Source of the DNA: Quillaja saponaria | Taxonomy: Eukaryota > Streptophyta > Magnoliopsida > Fabales > Quillajaceae | Length of the DNA stretch: 64,000 bases | NCBI GenBank assembly: GCA_029379385.1 | Contig: CM055611.1 | Span: forward strand, 11,664,062 to 11,728,061 | Direction of reading: 5' to 3' | Shown: in pieces, positions 30,288 to 42,785 of the stretch | How the letters are laid out: the number at the start of each line of letters is the position of its first letter | Numbering within the stretch: the first letter of the stretch is position 1 | Program-made: the position numbers and the translations under genes | Notes under the pieces: generated by a model | Told to the model about the DNA's origin: nothing | Seen by the model: the letters and a program-made list of their open reading frames with translations, nothing else | Database searches by the model: none

Positions 30288-33200
30288 GTCATAACCTGAT
30301 AATTGAATGTATGTCTTAGAATATTTGTACGTAAATTGTCATGATTAGGTGAATAAAATATTACACAAAATAAAATTTACGTAAATATATACTTGTATAA
30401 ATAAATATATATATATAAATAATTCAAGAATTAATTTTCATTACCTAATAGGTTAACTTGAAGTTTGAAATTTACTTGTATAATTTTTATTGATAAGTGT
30501 GTGTATCATGGGTATAAAATATGTATATATCTATATATGCAATAAGATTAACCATGCACCACATATTTATAAGCCAAAAAGTAATTATATATATATAACA
30601 AGATTAAATGGGTGCCACATATTTAAACATTGACCATATACTTAATGTTGTGTCTCTTGGTCAGTTTGGGTTTCTTATTGTCCTTAGTTGAGTAAGCTAT
30701 TCTTTGTAGCCATAAGTGAGGTTCTTCTTGGGTGTGATGATGTGCGAGCTATTTGGTTGCCTTTTTAGCCTTGGCAGCTTGGTGGTGGTAGTTCCAATTG
30801 TGTAGAAGCGTAATTGTGGTAAGTTAGCCCTGATTTCTTACCGTGTGAATGGGGTTTGGCTGGTCACTTGTTTATTTATTCTTCTTGGTTTAGGCAGTTT
30901 ACTTCCTTATGTGTATAGCTATTTGTAGTGTGTGTGTGAGTTTAAGGGAGGTTTGCTAGCCCCTTCTAAGGTTATGGCTGTCCCCTGCTTTAGGGCAGCA
31001 ACCTTGAAGTGTTGCCTTTCCTTCTTGGTTAGTTGTTAAAGGTTAGAAGGAGAGATTTTCTTGGCTTTTGGGGGAATCATGACAGCGAAACGAAAAAAGG
31101 GTAGGAAATTTCTCTTGGCAATATGCTTCTTGGAGGGTTGTGGATTTGTGGTTAAGTAAGGTTTACTTATGAAAAAAAAATAAAAAATTTCTACACTTAT
31201 AGGTTTTAGTAAGAGTATGACATTAATGTTTAGGTTGGTAAGACTAGAGCTTGAAGGTGAAGTTGGTCAAGTTAATTTGTATTATATGCTTAATGTCTTG
31301 TTTAAAAACTTGAATATAGGAGAGTTATTATGGTGAACCAAGGATTACTAACAAGGCACACATATAGTAGTTAATATATATATAGTTATCAGAATTGGAA
31401 GTTTAAAATTCAAGCATGTAAATTAAGACTTGTATATCCTAACTTTAAAGAATTCTAAATAATTTGAAATTCAATATTCGAAATATGTATAATTTGGAAT
31501 TGGGGAGTTGTATTGAATTTTTGGTAAGTGTATATTCACAAATGTACACTCATCAATGTGAATTAAATGCACCTCCAAATTATGTGATAAAATATCTAAG
31601 AGAAACTAGTGGTAATGTAATGAATAAAACTTGGTATGTGGACTTTAGGTGGTTGAGTAATTTATGAAAGTGATGCAGGGTCAGATTTTATAAGTTAAAA
31701 AAATTGGGCATTTCGAGTATTCTATAAATTGAATTAGTTTAGGGGCTCTAAAGAGAAAGTGTAGCTTATGATCTTGAGATGATATCTAGAAATTTTTGTA
31801 ACATTACACAGGGTATATTTATCATTAGAGCTTTTGGACTATAACTGAGTTCGTACAGGATTTTAAGTAAGCTTCAATCAGTCCGGAGGACTTTGTCAGG
31901 GATTCTGATTTGAATTAGCTTAAAACCTCTAAATAAGAATTGTTCCTAACATATTAAGGGACAAATATGGAGTTTTATAGATTTTAATTTCATGTTATGT
32001 GTATTTTGGAAGTGTTGGAAGTCATTGTTGAAATTTTTGGGTCTTAATTGAACCTGTTTTTGTGCAACTGGTTTTGGAGAATCTTAAAACATAAACTAGG
32101 AGGAGGGTGCGGAAGATGTATTGTTCCTAACATCTTGATAAACTAAATTGAAAAGTTTCATAATCTCAAGTATGAGAATTCTATAAGCACTAGAATTGGA
32201 TGTTGATAACCAAAAATTGGGTTAGTTCCCTATTTGTGTTTATGTGGGGATTTGAGTAAGTTCAAGACTAATTTTCTGAAAATTTTCTAAATAAGAATGA
32301 AAACTAACTTCCTAAAGATAATGTTTGAATTTGATTTTGTTCAAGTTGGTTAAGTATGTAATTTGAAGTCAAACATATTTCCAAAGTGGTTATGAAAATG
32401 CCTAAAAAGAGTAAATTTTAAATAAATGTATGAAACTTAGTATCTATAGATTTTCAAAATTAAAATGTTATAACCTATAAAGTTGACCGACTAAGTAATA
32501 CTTAAAAAATTTAAGTGCAGCTCTGATAAGTGTTATTGAGCCAACAACATTGAATGCAAGAGGAAGTGACTAGCAAGATCAGTAAATGATGAGTGGATAA
32601 ATGTTACCTTTTGGTTCCTAGATTAATATTTGTATTTGTTATGTATATTTGAATAGATATATTTATATGGAAGCATAAGTATTTGTAGTGTTTAATTGAG
32701 TTATTTGAATTGTATTTGACTTGTAATTTTGTTTGTGTTTAATGAAGGCCAACAAAAGTGTTTTTCTTTTTGAAATGACTTACTTCTGAAATAGAATTCG
32801 GTTGCACCTAAGATATTTTGATTTGATATGTGATTTAAAAGGATTGAGTACTCAGCCTCAGTGTGATGAATTGTGTAAAGAGAAAAAATTTGTTGTTCGA
32901 GCATAAAAATTTGTTGTGGGAGAGATATTTGTTATGTGGGGCTGAGTTACTCTATTTTCCCTTTATATACTTTGAGTGTTTTGATTGCTTTGTTTGCATT
33001 ATGAGTTCTGAACAATCCAATTGATTTATTCATCTTATGTATTACATAAATTGTGATTTATTGATTTTACGATAATTGTATATACATATATGTACCATTG
33101 AATTAAGATATAAAATATGGTTACATGAGCTTATTTAATTTATACTTGTTCGTTTTGCTTTGGTTGATTCTAGTACTCTTTGGGTACGTTTTTTCACTCA

Positions 33201-33706
33201 CTGAGTCCGTGGGACTCACCACTCTTCAGTTGATATATTTTTTTAGTAACAGGATCTCTGTGAGCTTCAATGACTAATACTGAGCTTGCTAAGTGTTTGG
33301 CAGCAAGGTATAAACTTGAAGTCAATGATGAAAGTTTGCAGTCACATTAGAACTTTGGGGTGTCTGGTTTTGTATTATATAATAGTTTAGTTATTTTTTG
33401 TTATGGTAAGAATTGGAGTGGACCTCCATATGTATGTTGATGTTGTGTAAACTAGTTGAATGTAACCAAAGATTATATGTTTGTATTTTGGGCATGTTCC
33501 CGTTTACAAGGAACCTCTACCAAATTTTTTAGTAAATTGTTATATGTTTTAGTGAACAAATATTTATAGTTAACTTATGTTTTCTAAAATTTACTTTTAT
33601 GCATGGGTTTCAAGAGTCATATTTGTTTCTTTGATTTGGAGTCAGGATTACTTTGGGTTGGTTACCTAATCCTCTAGCCAGTCATGCCTCTGTGTGGGGT
33701 GTGACA
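30288..33706 (+). mobile_element. Solo LTR A, long-LTR gypsy family
   Basis: 3.4 kb, starting TGTCATAACCTG and ending GGGGTGTGACA, with TAAAG on both sides (30283-30287 and 33707-33711). There is no primer site after its end, so it is a solo LTR left by recombination. It shares its 3' third with 33724-34794 (inverted), 35943-37000 (inverted), 52560-53640 and 62500-63589. No ORF of note. Confidence 0.85.
33174..33222 (+). other. Paired stem-loops in LTR A
   Basis: GTACTCTTTGGGTAC followed about 13 bases later by GAGTCCGTGGGACTC. Each can fold as a short hairpin; the same pair occurs in all the other long-LTR copies (see findings). Confidence 0.75.
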
Positions 33707-33723
33707 TAAAGGTGTTGGAGTAT

Positions 33724-34794
33724 TGTCACATCCCTCACGAAGGCATGACTGGCCCGAGGATTGGATAACTAAACCTCCGTAACCCTGACTTCAAAACAAA
33801 GTAACAAATACGACTCTTGACTCAACTAAAGAATAAAAGTAACTTTTATAAAACAAAAGTTAACTGTAAAAGTTTGTTTATTGAAACAAATAACAATTTA
33901 TTAAAATTTTCGATAGAGGTTCCTTACAATATGTAACATGCCTCAAAATACAAATGTTCTTGTTTTCACACAACAACAACACAAAGACAACAAGGAGCTG
34001 TGCTCCATTCACATCATAAACAAGATAAATAACTAGACTATTACATCATACAAAATTAGATAGCCCACAGTTCTAATGTGATTGCAAACTTTCATCACTG
34101 ACTTCAAGTCTGAGATCTTGGAAAATACCTTGTCGTACTTTGTCGATAGGTCACAAGCTTGGTGACATCATATACTGAACTCCTATTATTAAAAAAATCC
34201 ATAAGAGATAGGTGAGTCCTACGGACTCCGTGAGTGAAAAATCGTACCTAAAAGGTACTAGCATCACTCAAAGTACATATATCATCTTTTAATCTCAAGT
34301 AACAATTTTCATGTTTTAATTCAAAGCATAAGCACGTATGTGTAATTCTCATAAAGCCATGATTCACATGTTTTATCACATATATAACTCAATTCAAATA
34401 TCTGAAATTCATAATCTCAAACAAAGTAATCAAAACATACAAAGCAAGCAAATGGTCAACTGAGTAACTCAGCCCCGCACACCACCTTCCACCAGGCAGT
34501 TTTGCGCCCGCACACCAAACATAATCACTGAAATCAGAATCACTAAATCCCTTATTCAAATCCACCTATCGAGGTTTAGCACTCAATTCTTTTAAAACAC
34601 TTATTAGAATCAGAAAACTTAAAACATCCTAGGTGCACCTGGATTTCATTTTCAGAAATAAATTATTTTGGAAAACAATTTACTTCATTGGTCCTTATCA
34701 ACCACAAACAATTTTAAACATTAAACACAATTAACATGACTCAATCATAGTAATACAATTCTTATTCACCTCTATATAACTTATATATACTTCA
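33724..34794 (-). repeat. 3' LTR of element B, recognisable part
   Basis: Closely matches 35943-37005 base for base with few indels until both reach the word CACCTCTATATAAC; beyond this the two differ. The rest of the 3' LTR up to about 35270 could not be aligned to any other copy by eye. Confidence 0.75.
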
Positions 34795-35927
34795 AAATTG
34801 ATTTAATTGTTATAAACTAAATTAATAAAAAATATTAGAACTCAATGGAAAGCTTCAAATCCGTAAAAAAAAATAAAAAATCTATACATCTTAGGTTTAA
34901 CTTTACATTAAGCATCAAAACATACTCATTCATCCCAATAGATTCCAAACTTTAGACTCATTATATCAAAAATTCATACTTAAAGAATTCAACCCAAAGC
35001 TTATTTTTTCTTTAAATGTTTGTAAAACCACACATATTTCGCATGTTACTTCTTACTCTTAAGATTTATGAAAGTTAATGAAACATTAATAAATTCAAAA
35101 GGCATGACTAAAATCTCATTATACCTTATTGGTTACTGCAAACAGTTTGGGAATATTACTCCTTCTTGATCTAAACTTAATGATATTCCAAGTGTAAGAG
35201 GAGTCTGAGTCTTTATAACCAATTAAATAAATTAATAATATAGGGGAAAAGGAGGAATTCAATTGCTGTTAATCATCACACAATCAGAATAAATCATTCT
35301 TTTCTTTTAATTGATAAGTGTATTAATTCCAATTTTGATATTTAATATTGGAGCTAGTCTGCAAGCTTGACATTAAAAATGAAGCTTTTCATACCTCTTG
35401 AGACGAAGATTTAGGAGGAACTAGATGGACTATAGATGTATAAATGTTTCCACTATCCATTTCGCAGTAAAATAAATAGGTTTGAAGTAGGTTTCTTCAA
35501 TAGTTCATATAGTCTACATAAAGTAGATTCTTTATTTCCTTTGCTCCTCATTATTCTTATTTAAATCTTACTATAATAGTTTTACAAATATTGTGAAATT
35601 GAAGATTTCAACTAAATTATTCATGGTTCTTTACGACTTAATTTCTTATCAAAGACATCTAAGATCTGATTAACTCCTGATCGACACTAATATTCTACTA
35701 TTTTACACAACTAACAACATGACCACTACGTGTCATCATATCTAAACAAACATAAACAACTTCCATGCTTATTTATCGTATATGGACAAGCATAGTACAT
35801 TAGAGAATCATAAATTAAAGTTTCATCATAAATTAGAATGTGTCATTAGGTCCACATACGTCTTAGATAACGTACGCAAACAAAGCAACAACGTTCCACA
35901 ATTGCAGTCATGGACATCTAAACCCAA
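34795..35927 (-). other. Element B internal or unaligned LTR sequence
   Basis: No coding similarity seen. A purine-rich stretch GGGGAAAAGGAGG at about 35244-35256 lies on the plus strand, the wrong strand for this element's polypurine tract. Confidence 0.4.
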
Positions 35928-35940
35928 GCTCTAATACCAA
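35928..35940 (-). other. Element B primer-binding site
   Basis: Minus strand TTGGTATTAGAGC, two bases from the LTR end GTGTGACA. Matches the initiator-Met-type primer site TTGGTATCAGAGC seen at 63592 with one change. Confidence 0.8.
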
Positions 35941-35942
35941 AT

Positions 35943-38900
35943 TGTCACACCCCTCACAGAGGCATGACTGGTTGGAGGATTGGATAACCAAACCTTCATA
36001 ACCCTGACTTTAAAACAAAGTAACAAACATGACTCTTGACCCAACTAAAGAATAAAAGTAATTTTTATAAAACAGAAGTTAACTGTAAAAGTTTGTTTAC
36101 TGAAACAAATAACAATTTACTAAAAATTTCAACAGAGGTTCCTTACAATATAGAACATGTCTCAAAATACAAACACATATATTTTAGTTTTCACAAAACA
36201 ACAACACAGACAACAAGAGCTCTGCTCTATCTACATCAAAAACAAGACAAATAACTAGATTATTACATCATACAAAATTAGATAGCCCACAATTCTAGTG
36301 TGACTGCAAACTTTCATCCTTGACTTTAAGTCTGAGATCTTGGAAAATACTTTTTCATACTTTATCAGCAGGTCACAAGTTCGGCGATGCGATATATTGA
36401 ATTTCTGTTACTAAAAAAAAATTCCACAAGAGAAGAGTAAATCCTACGAACTTCGTGAGTGGAAAATCGTACCCAAAGGGTATTGGCATCACTCAAAGCA
36501 CATATATCATCTTTTAATCTCAAGTAACAATTTTCATATTTTAATTCAATAGTATATGCACGTATGGATAATTCTCATAAAGCCATGATTCACATGTTTT
36601 ATCACATAAATAACTCAATTCAAATACTTGAAATTCATAATCTTAAACAAAGCTATCAAAACATACAAAGTAAGTAAAGGGTCAACTGAGTAACTCAACC
36701 CCGCACACCATCTCCCATTAGGTAATTTTGCACCCACACACCAAACAAAATCACTGAATCCCTTCTTCAAATCCACCCACCAGGGCTGAGCACTTAATTC
36801 TTTTAAAACACTTATCAAAATCAAAAAATCTTAAAACATCCTAGGTGCACTTGGATTTGATTTTCGGAAATAAATCATTTTAGAAAACAATCCACTTCGT
36901 TGGCCCTTATCAACCACAAACAATTTCAAACATCAAACACAATTCACATAACTTAATCATAGCAATACAATTATTATTCACCTCTATATAACATATATAT
37001 ACTTATATATATATATATATATATCAAATAATCAAATATCTAGTAACCAAAGGTTAACGATTAGCCACTCACCTTTAACCAATTTTATTCATCACTTATA
37101 CTTGCGTTCACGCATCTCATCAGGTTCACATTAGGATCCAGAACTAAAATTCATATTTTCAAATAATACTTAATTCATAAATGTTATTGTTATAATCCTT
37201 TAATTAATAAGCTTATATATCAACTTATATAGGTTTTTTATGAAAGTTTTCTATTAAGCCATTACATGTCAAGTAGTATGAATTTTACTTTATGTGGTAA
37301 GGTTGATAATGAAGAGACATTTTAGATGTCTTGGCAATGCATAGGGTAGAAAGAAACGATTAGAAAAGATAGAAAATACTAGTGAGTTAGAAACATTGAA
37401 ACTTTGTGGTTTGAACTAGTGTTCTATCTAACAGTCCTATATTCCTAGAGGAAATTCCAAATCTAGTTTTGTAATTTTTTTTTAAATACCAAACACATGT
37501 AGCTTTATAATAGTATATCATTTGTAATTTTTAGATATATATATCAATACAGTTTATTCTTTGAAGTTGCATAAAATTCTGTAAAATACAAGATTTTGGC
37601 AGCTCTGATCTTACCTTAGTTATTTGAACATAACTTTCTCTAAGAAAAAATAAATCCAATTCTATTTGTTGGATTTATTAATATACAAGTATATATTTCT
37701 AAATAGGTATCATATGTATTATTTAGATGTGTATATTAGTTATTTAAAGTTGACTCCTTTTTGGTATTTTCACAACCCCTTGGATATATATTTATTTTCA
37801 CTTATATACTTAACTAAATTTAATGAAACTAAGCCTAAAAATTATCTTTAGGATGTTAAATACCTTTCTTATTTAGAAAATTCTTTTAAAATCATCCTTG
37901 AGCTTATTTAATTCTTCATTTGAACAAAAACTAAGCACTGGCCAAATTTCTGGTTGCCAACCTGTAATTTCGATGCCTAGAGAATTCTTATACTTGGAAA
38001 ATAAATTATGAATCCATTATAGTTTTTAAAGATGTTAAGAACATTTTATATTCAGAATTCTACTCCTAATTCATCTTTTAAGACCCCCATAATCTTAATT
38101 AATTTAAAACAAGTACACTTAGGACCTGAAATCATAGCCATGACTTCTAATACCTCCAAAATACACACAACAAGGAATTAAGACCTGCACCACTCACATT
38201 TATCCTGTTAATATGTTATGAAAAACTTTTATTCAGAGGTCCTAAGAAAATTCCAACCATAACCCCTGACGAAGTCTTCCTGACTGACTGAAGCTCACTA
38301 AAAATTCTGCATGGACCTAGCTCCAATCCAGCAGCTCTACCAACAAATACACTTAGAACCAAGGTACAAATTTTTGTAAACAACATCCCAATTCCCTAAG
38401 CTACACTTTCTATTTTGAACTCTTAATTTAATTCAGCCTCAAAAGCACCCGAAACACAAGATTTCTTTAACCCGCGAATCTGATTCTGCATCCCATCAAA
38501 AACCATTTAACTTTTATTTTCCAATACTTTACCTATAACTAACCTTCCTTTGCTCTCACTTTCACTAACTCCTTAATCCACAAAATTAACCAACCTTATC
38601 TCTTCTTGTTTATGATCTTTTATTCAAATTCCAACAACAACTAACCACCAAGACTTAAATCTACCAAGTTTTAATGAAAAAGTTAGAACTAGCTTTCTTG
38701 TAGGCATTCTATCAAACATCCTGAATGCATGATTTCCTTCCATTGATGTGTGTGTTTGTATATATATACATATCCCATAAAAATTCACTTAGCCATTTTA
38801 AAGACTTGAATTAAGAGAGTTCAACACTAATTCACCCTAAAACCTCCATATTAATCATTTTCAAGTTTCCATCCATACATTCATATATGCATTTATCCCA

Positions 38901-40323
38901 CATACATGAAATAAAATTATTCTAACATCAATCTAACAAAATTTTACAATCAATCCTCCTCCCATAAGGTTTTGTTTTTGATAACCCTTGGTCTATAATA
39001 ATACCCTTTAACTCACACAAATTGGTGTTCAACTTAAGGTAACAAAGAGATAGATTCCATGGAAACAAGAAAGTACTCACCACAGCTGGCCTAGTAGAGG
39101 ATGGCTGCCATGGATGTAATCCTTGCTTCCAACACTAAAGTTATTATAACATCCTTCCAAGGTGCTGCTTTACGTTTAACCAAAAACCAAAGATCAAAAC
39201 AAGGGATGAAAGTAGGAAACACCACTCACGACCACACAATGGACTTTAGCAGAACAGGGGCTGAAATATACATAGGAAGAAGAGGAAACAAAAACCATAC
39301 TCAGAATAAGATCATCACACATCAAGGCTAAAATAACTTAAGCAAGCATGGTTAAACCCTTTGATTGAAAGACCGAAACTCCTCATGGCTAGGACAAAGG
39401 AAACATGGAAAGGAAAGGCATGGCATAGGAAGAAAAATCCCAGTTGTTGTCTCAACCCAACTTCACGGCAACTAAGACAAATCAAGGGCTAGACCAAGGA
39501 GGACTAGGTATAAACAAGAAACTAAACAACTAGTTCTCGATTGAAATGAAGTTAACACCTGAAATTTCTTGGATGGGAGCTAAGGTCAGTGAAATGAAAA
39601 AGACAAAGGATTAAGTCAGTTGAATGGGAAAGAAAGAAAGAAAAAAAAATAAGGGAAAAATAAAAAGAAAAGAAATTAATATAGTCAATAGTCAACAAGT
39701 TTGAGTAAATTTGTGGTGTATATTTATTCTTAGTTTTTCTTTTCTTTTTTTTTTCTTTTTCTTTTTTAATTATGTATGCAAAGATTGAATTATATTTTTG
39801 TCTTAGTTGCCGTGAAGTTAGGTTGAGATAACAACTAGGATTTTCTTCCCATGCCATGCCTTTCCTTTCCATGTTTCCTTTGTCCTAACCATGAGGAGTT
39901 TTGGTCTTTCAATCAAAGAGTTTAGCCATGCTTGCTTAAGTTATTTCAGTCCTTGATGTGTGATGATCTCATTCTGACTATGGTTTTTGTTTCCTCTTCT
40001 TCCTATGTATATTGCAACCCCTATTTTGCTGAAGTCCATTGTGTGGTCGTGAGTGGTATTTCCTACTTTAATCCCTTGTTTTGATCTTTGGTTTGTGGTG
40101 GAGATTAGATTTTAATATATATACCTATTCATTAGTTATTCACTCACTTAAATTTACTTGGTCACAATGTTACTTATTTTACAACAACAAATACAAAAAA
40201 AATTTAAACGTATACTAAGGTTAAACTAAGATATCAAATTATAACATATTTAACTATATTGCTATTTAATTAATTTGTTTATTTTATATCATAAATTTAC
40301 ACGTTGTCATAATGTGCTACTTT
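35943..40323 (-). repeat. 5' LTR of element B, enlarged
   Basis: 4.4 kb compared with 2.4-3.5 kb for the other copies of the family. The surplus includes the large hairpin at 39187-40093. A (TA)n run lies at 37003-37024. Confidence 0.65.
39187..40093. repeat. Large inverted repeat (hairpin) of about 296-bp arms
   Basis: Arms 39187-39482 and 39798-40093 are reverse complements with scattered mismatches (for example GGACAAAGGAAACATGGAAA in the left arm). The 315-bp spacer is itself purine-rich on its left and pyrimidine-rich on its right, so pairing may continue into it. It lies inside the 5' LTR of element B. Confidence 0.9.
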
Positions 40324-40328
40324 AGTAT

Positions 40329-41040
40329 TATTCAGGCAAATATTACTGGCATGTCCATCTTCACATAGCTCACAAGCCAAAATTGGGCTTCTACTTGCAT
40401 GAACCCTAAGAGTGTCAAACTTTTTCAACAAGATAGCCACTTATGCAGTTAAAGAAGTAATGGCATCAAACTCTTGAACACCTGCAACTTTCTAGGGTTG
40501 CCAGTCTTTTAGAAGTCCATTGGTAATTGTTGGAATCCATCTCTAACAACTGATATGCTTCATCAATGGATTTCCCATCAATGCTCTTCATGTTATAGCA
40601 TCAATTGTACTTCTACTTTGACTGAACAATCCACTGTAGAAGGTTTGTACCTAAAGCCATTTAGGAATATCATGATGAGGGCATTTTTGAGCAAATTCAC
40701 CAAGCTTTGCATAGTGGTTTGGAATCCAATTGCATAAAAAATATGATTTCATATCACAGCTTGGCTGTCTTGGCTGGTAGAAAGAATTTTGCTAAGAATT
40801 TCTATGCCAAGTCTTCCCATGTTGTAATGGAATTAGCTAGGAGTGAATGCATCCAACTGTTTGCCTTGTCTCACAGCAAGAAAGGAAAGAAGCGCAATCT
40901 AATCACATCATTTGTAAGCCTATTATACTTGAAAGTATCACACAGCTTTAGAAAACTCATAATATGAGTATTTAGATCATCATTAGGCAATTTGAAAAAC
41001 TGTGATAATTGCCATCTGAATCATTCATGTCTTGAATAGT
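40329..41040 (-). pseudogene. Gypsy D gag N-terminal half
   Basis: The minus strand, with a few stops, reads TNDVIRLRLFPFLLRDKANS, SITTWEDLA, KFLAKFFLPAKTAKL and then EDGHASN next to the insertion. These match the retrotransposon gag domain (RLRLFPFSLRDKAKAWL ... WDDLAQKFLAKFFPPAKTAK). The sequence on the other side of element B continues it directly after removal of the AGTAT duplication. Confidence 0.85.
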
Positions 41041-41337
41041 CGATCATTGTATGCTAGAGTAGAGACCTTGCACAAGAAACACAACATAGTCTTATAAAAT
41101 CTTAGGTTCTTACTCTTTAGCCATTGCTAGAATTTAAGTTGAAGCTTGTAACTACTCATTTATGATCCTTCCTATATGTTCTATCAAATCTCATGATCAA
41201 AAGGAATAATCTCCAATTTACGAACTCTTTGCATACAACGTTCAAAACTACCTAAAAATTAAACATAAAGAATGTTTGAATTAAAACTAAAATTGCTTGA
41301 TATTAATACTAACAAAAATTAGTAAAATAATTCACTA

Positions 41338-41353
41338 GCAACGGTGTCAAAAA
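41338..41353 (-). other. Gypsy D primer-binding site
   Basis: Minus strand TTTTTGACACCGTTGC two bases inside the LTR end. Compare TGGCGCCGTTGCCGG, the common primer site of Athila/Tat-type elements. Confidence 0.7.
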
Positions 41354-41355
41354 CT

Positions 41356-42780
41356 TGCTATTGATTTATCACACAAGTGCATGCAACGTAACAAGTAATA
41401 TAGAGTAAAGTAGAGTGTAGATCCTACGAGAAATTACTACTAAAAATTTGCTAATTACTAAATTTAGCACAATCTTAATTTTATCCAAACAAACAAAATT
41501 GAGTTGAAAAACTCATTTAAACTAATGGAAAATTAAACTTTATAATATAATAAAGAAAAACCTAGAATTGCAATTTCCCTCAACACTTCACTTGAATCGT
41601 TTCTATTTGTTTATGCTTAATAATAGGATTAAGTTATGAACTTAGGGTTCTAATTCAATTATAAGTATCTTTTTAATTGCTTATAAAAATATCTTGCTTA
41701 ACCAATTTTTTACTATATGTCAATGAGAATTAAATTAAGCAAGATTTATTAAGATTAGATCTAATATGGCCACACAAGGTATGTTAATATATTTCTATCT
41801 TATGTACGAACCAAATTCACTAAGTGCGTGTGATAAATTCAAACAAATGTTATCCTAATCAACGCTAACATTAAACTTTATTTCCCAAGTTTGTTTAGGT
41901 TAATAAATCAATTAGCTAATCAACTAGAATCATTAAGTATAGAATAAAATAAATAACTCAAATTTCAAAACCTAAGCAATTAAGAATAAATTAATTCAAG
42001 CTACATGACGAGTTCCATTGTAATACTAGAAACTAATTGAGTTCATGCTACCTATTGTAAACATAAACTCAAACAAGTTCAACATCAAGAAAATACAATA
42101 AAACTATTGAAATGTGTAGGAAAAGAGAAAATTAGAAGGATATTGGTTTTCAAGCTTCAATTATCCAAACTCCTCTTGCCTCCTTACACTCTTGATAGTC
42201 TTTTAATCTCCAGAATTTCTTAGTTTAATTGTGCTTTTTGAATCCCCTAAGCCTTTCCTTTCTTATAGTCTTTCAAACCCAAAGTTAGAGTTCCATTCGG
42301 ACTAGGTTTATCAAGCCAGCATTATGGTCCTCACGACAGAGTAATTTTTGGTAAATGTTGAAGGTTGCTGGCATTGTAGTGCCCATTTTCTGGTGGTATG
42401 GCGCCATCCTCTTGGGCCCCAGCACTAGGGCTCTGCTTTTTCCTTGTTGTGGCACCGTGGCCTTAGCCAGACAATAAATTGGGCAGTGGTGCTAACATTG
42501 TGGTGCCAAAAAGTTGGCGCCATGGCTCCTGACGAGTTGTACTCCCGATTCCTTAGGGCTCTTTGTTGCATTATACATTCAAAACACACAAACTAAGTTA
42601 ATAAAGATTAGGATTCTTATTCAAACCTTAATTCTAACCATAATCAACTAGAATCAACATCCTATAGTCATAATGACTAAACTAAGCAAAAAGCCAAAAA
42701 CTAAGCAATTGTAAAGTAAAACTTAAGAGCATAGCTGATTTAAGTGATATGTAAAATAATTCTATTTCATAGACTTATCA
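41356..42780 (-). repeat. 5' LTR of gypsy element D
   Basis: About 1.43 kb, matching 26104-27505. Plus-strand start TGCTATTGATTTATC, end TTTCATAGACTTATCA, followed by the duplication CTATT. Confidence 0.88.
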
Positions 42781-42785
42781 CTATT

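Larger units (their letters stand above)
33724..40323 (-). mobile_element. Long-LTR gypsy element B, internally deleted
   Basis: 6.6 kb, minus strand, flanked by AGTAT (33719-33723 and 40324-40328). It has LTR sequence at both ends ending TGTGACA on the minus strand: 33724 rightwards and 35943 rightwards. The primer site TTGGTATTAGAGC lies at 35928-35940, just inside the 5' LTR. Between the LTR copies there is room for at most about 1.1 kb, and no gag or pol is visible. The outer right end does not start with the family's TGTTATAAC, so that terminus is altered. Confidence 0.75.
26104..42780 (-). mobile_element. Ty3/gypsy element D with nested insertions
   Basis: The outer element. LTRs of about 1.4 kb lie at 26104-27505 and 41356-42780 in the same orientation, starting TG and ending CA on the plus strand. 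CTATT flanks both sides (26099-26103 and 42781-42785). The minus strand shows a primer site TTTGACACCGTTGC just inside the 5' LTR, gag, an aspartic protease, a short integrase tail and a purine tract next to the 3' LTR. Gag is interrupted by two other LTR elements (30288-33706, 33724-40323). Minus the nested insertions the element is about 6.6 kb. RT, RNase H and most of integrase are missing. The primer site resembles those of Athila/Tat-type gypsy elements. Confidence 0.88.

Noticed and set aside
33196..33225. GAGTCCGTGGGACTC-type hairpin in the LTRs looked like a hammerhead ribozyme stem II (retrozyme).
   Set aside because: The conserved CTGANGA before the stem and GAAA after it are missing in every copy; only the stem sequence is similar.
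39552..39872. 106-codon minus-strand ORF.
   Set aside because: It lies in the spacer and arm of the large hairpin and is low-complexity (Lys-rich, then Phe/Ser-rich); no sign of a real protein.
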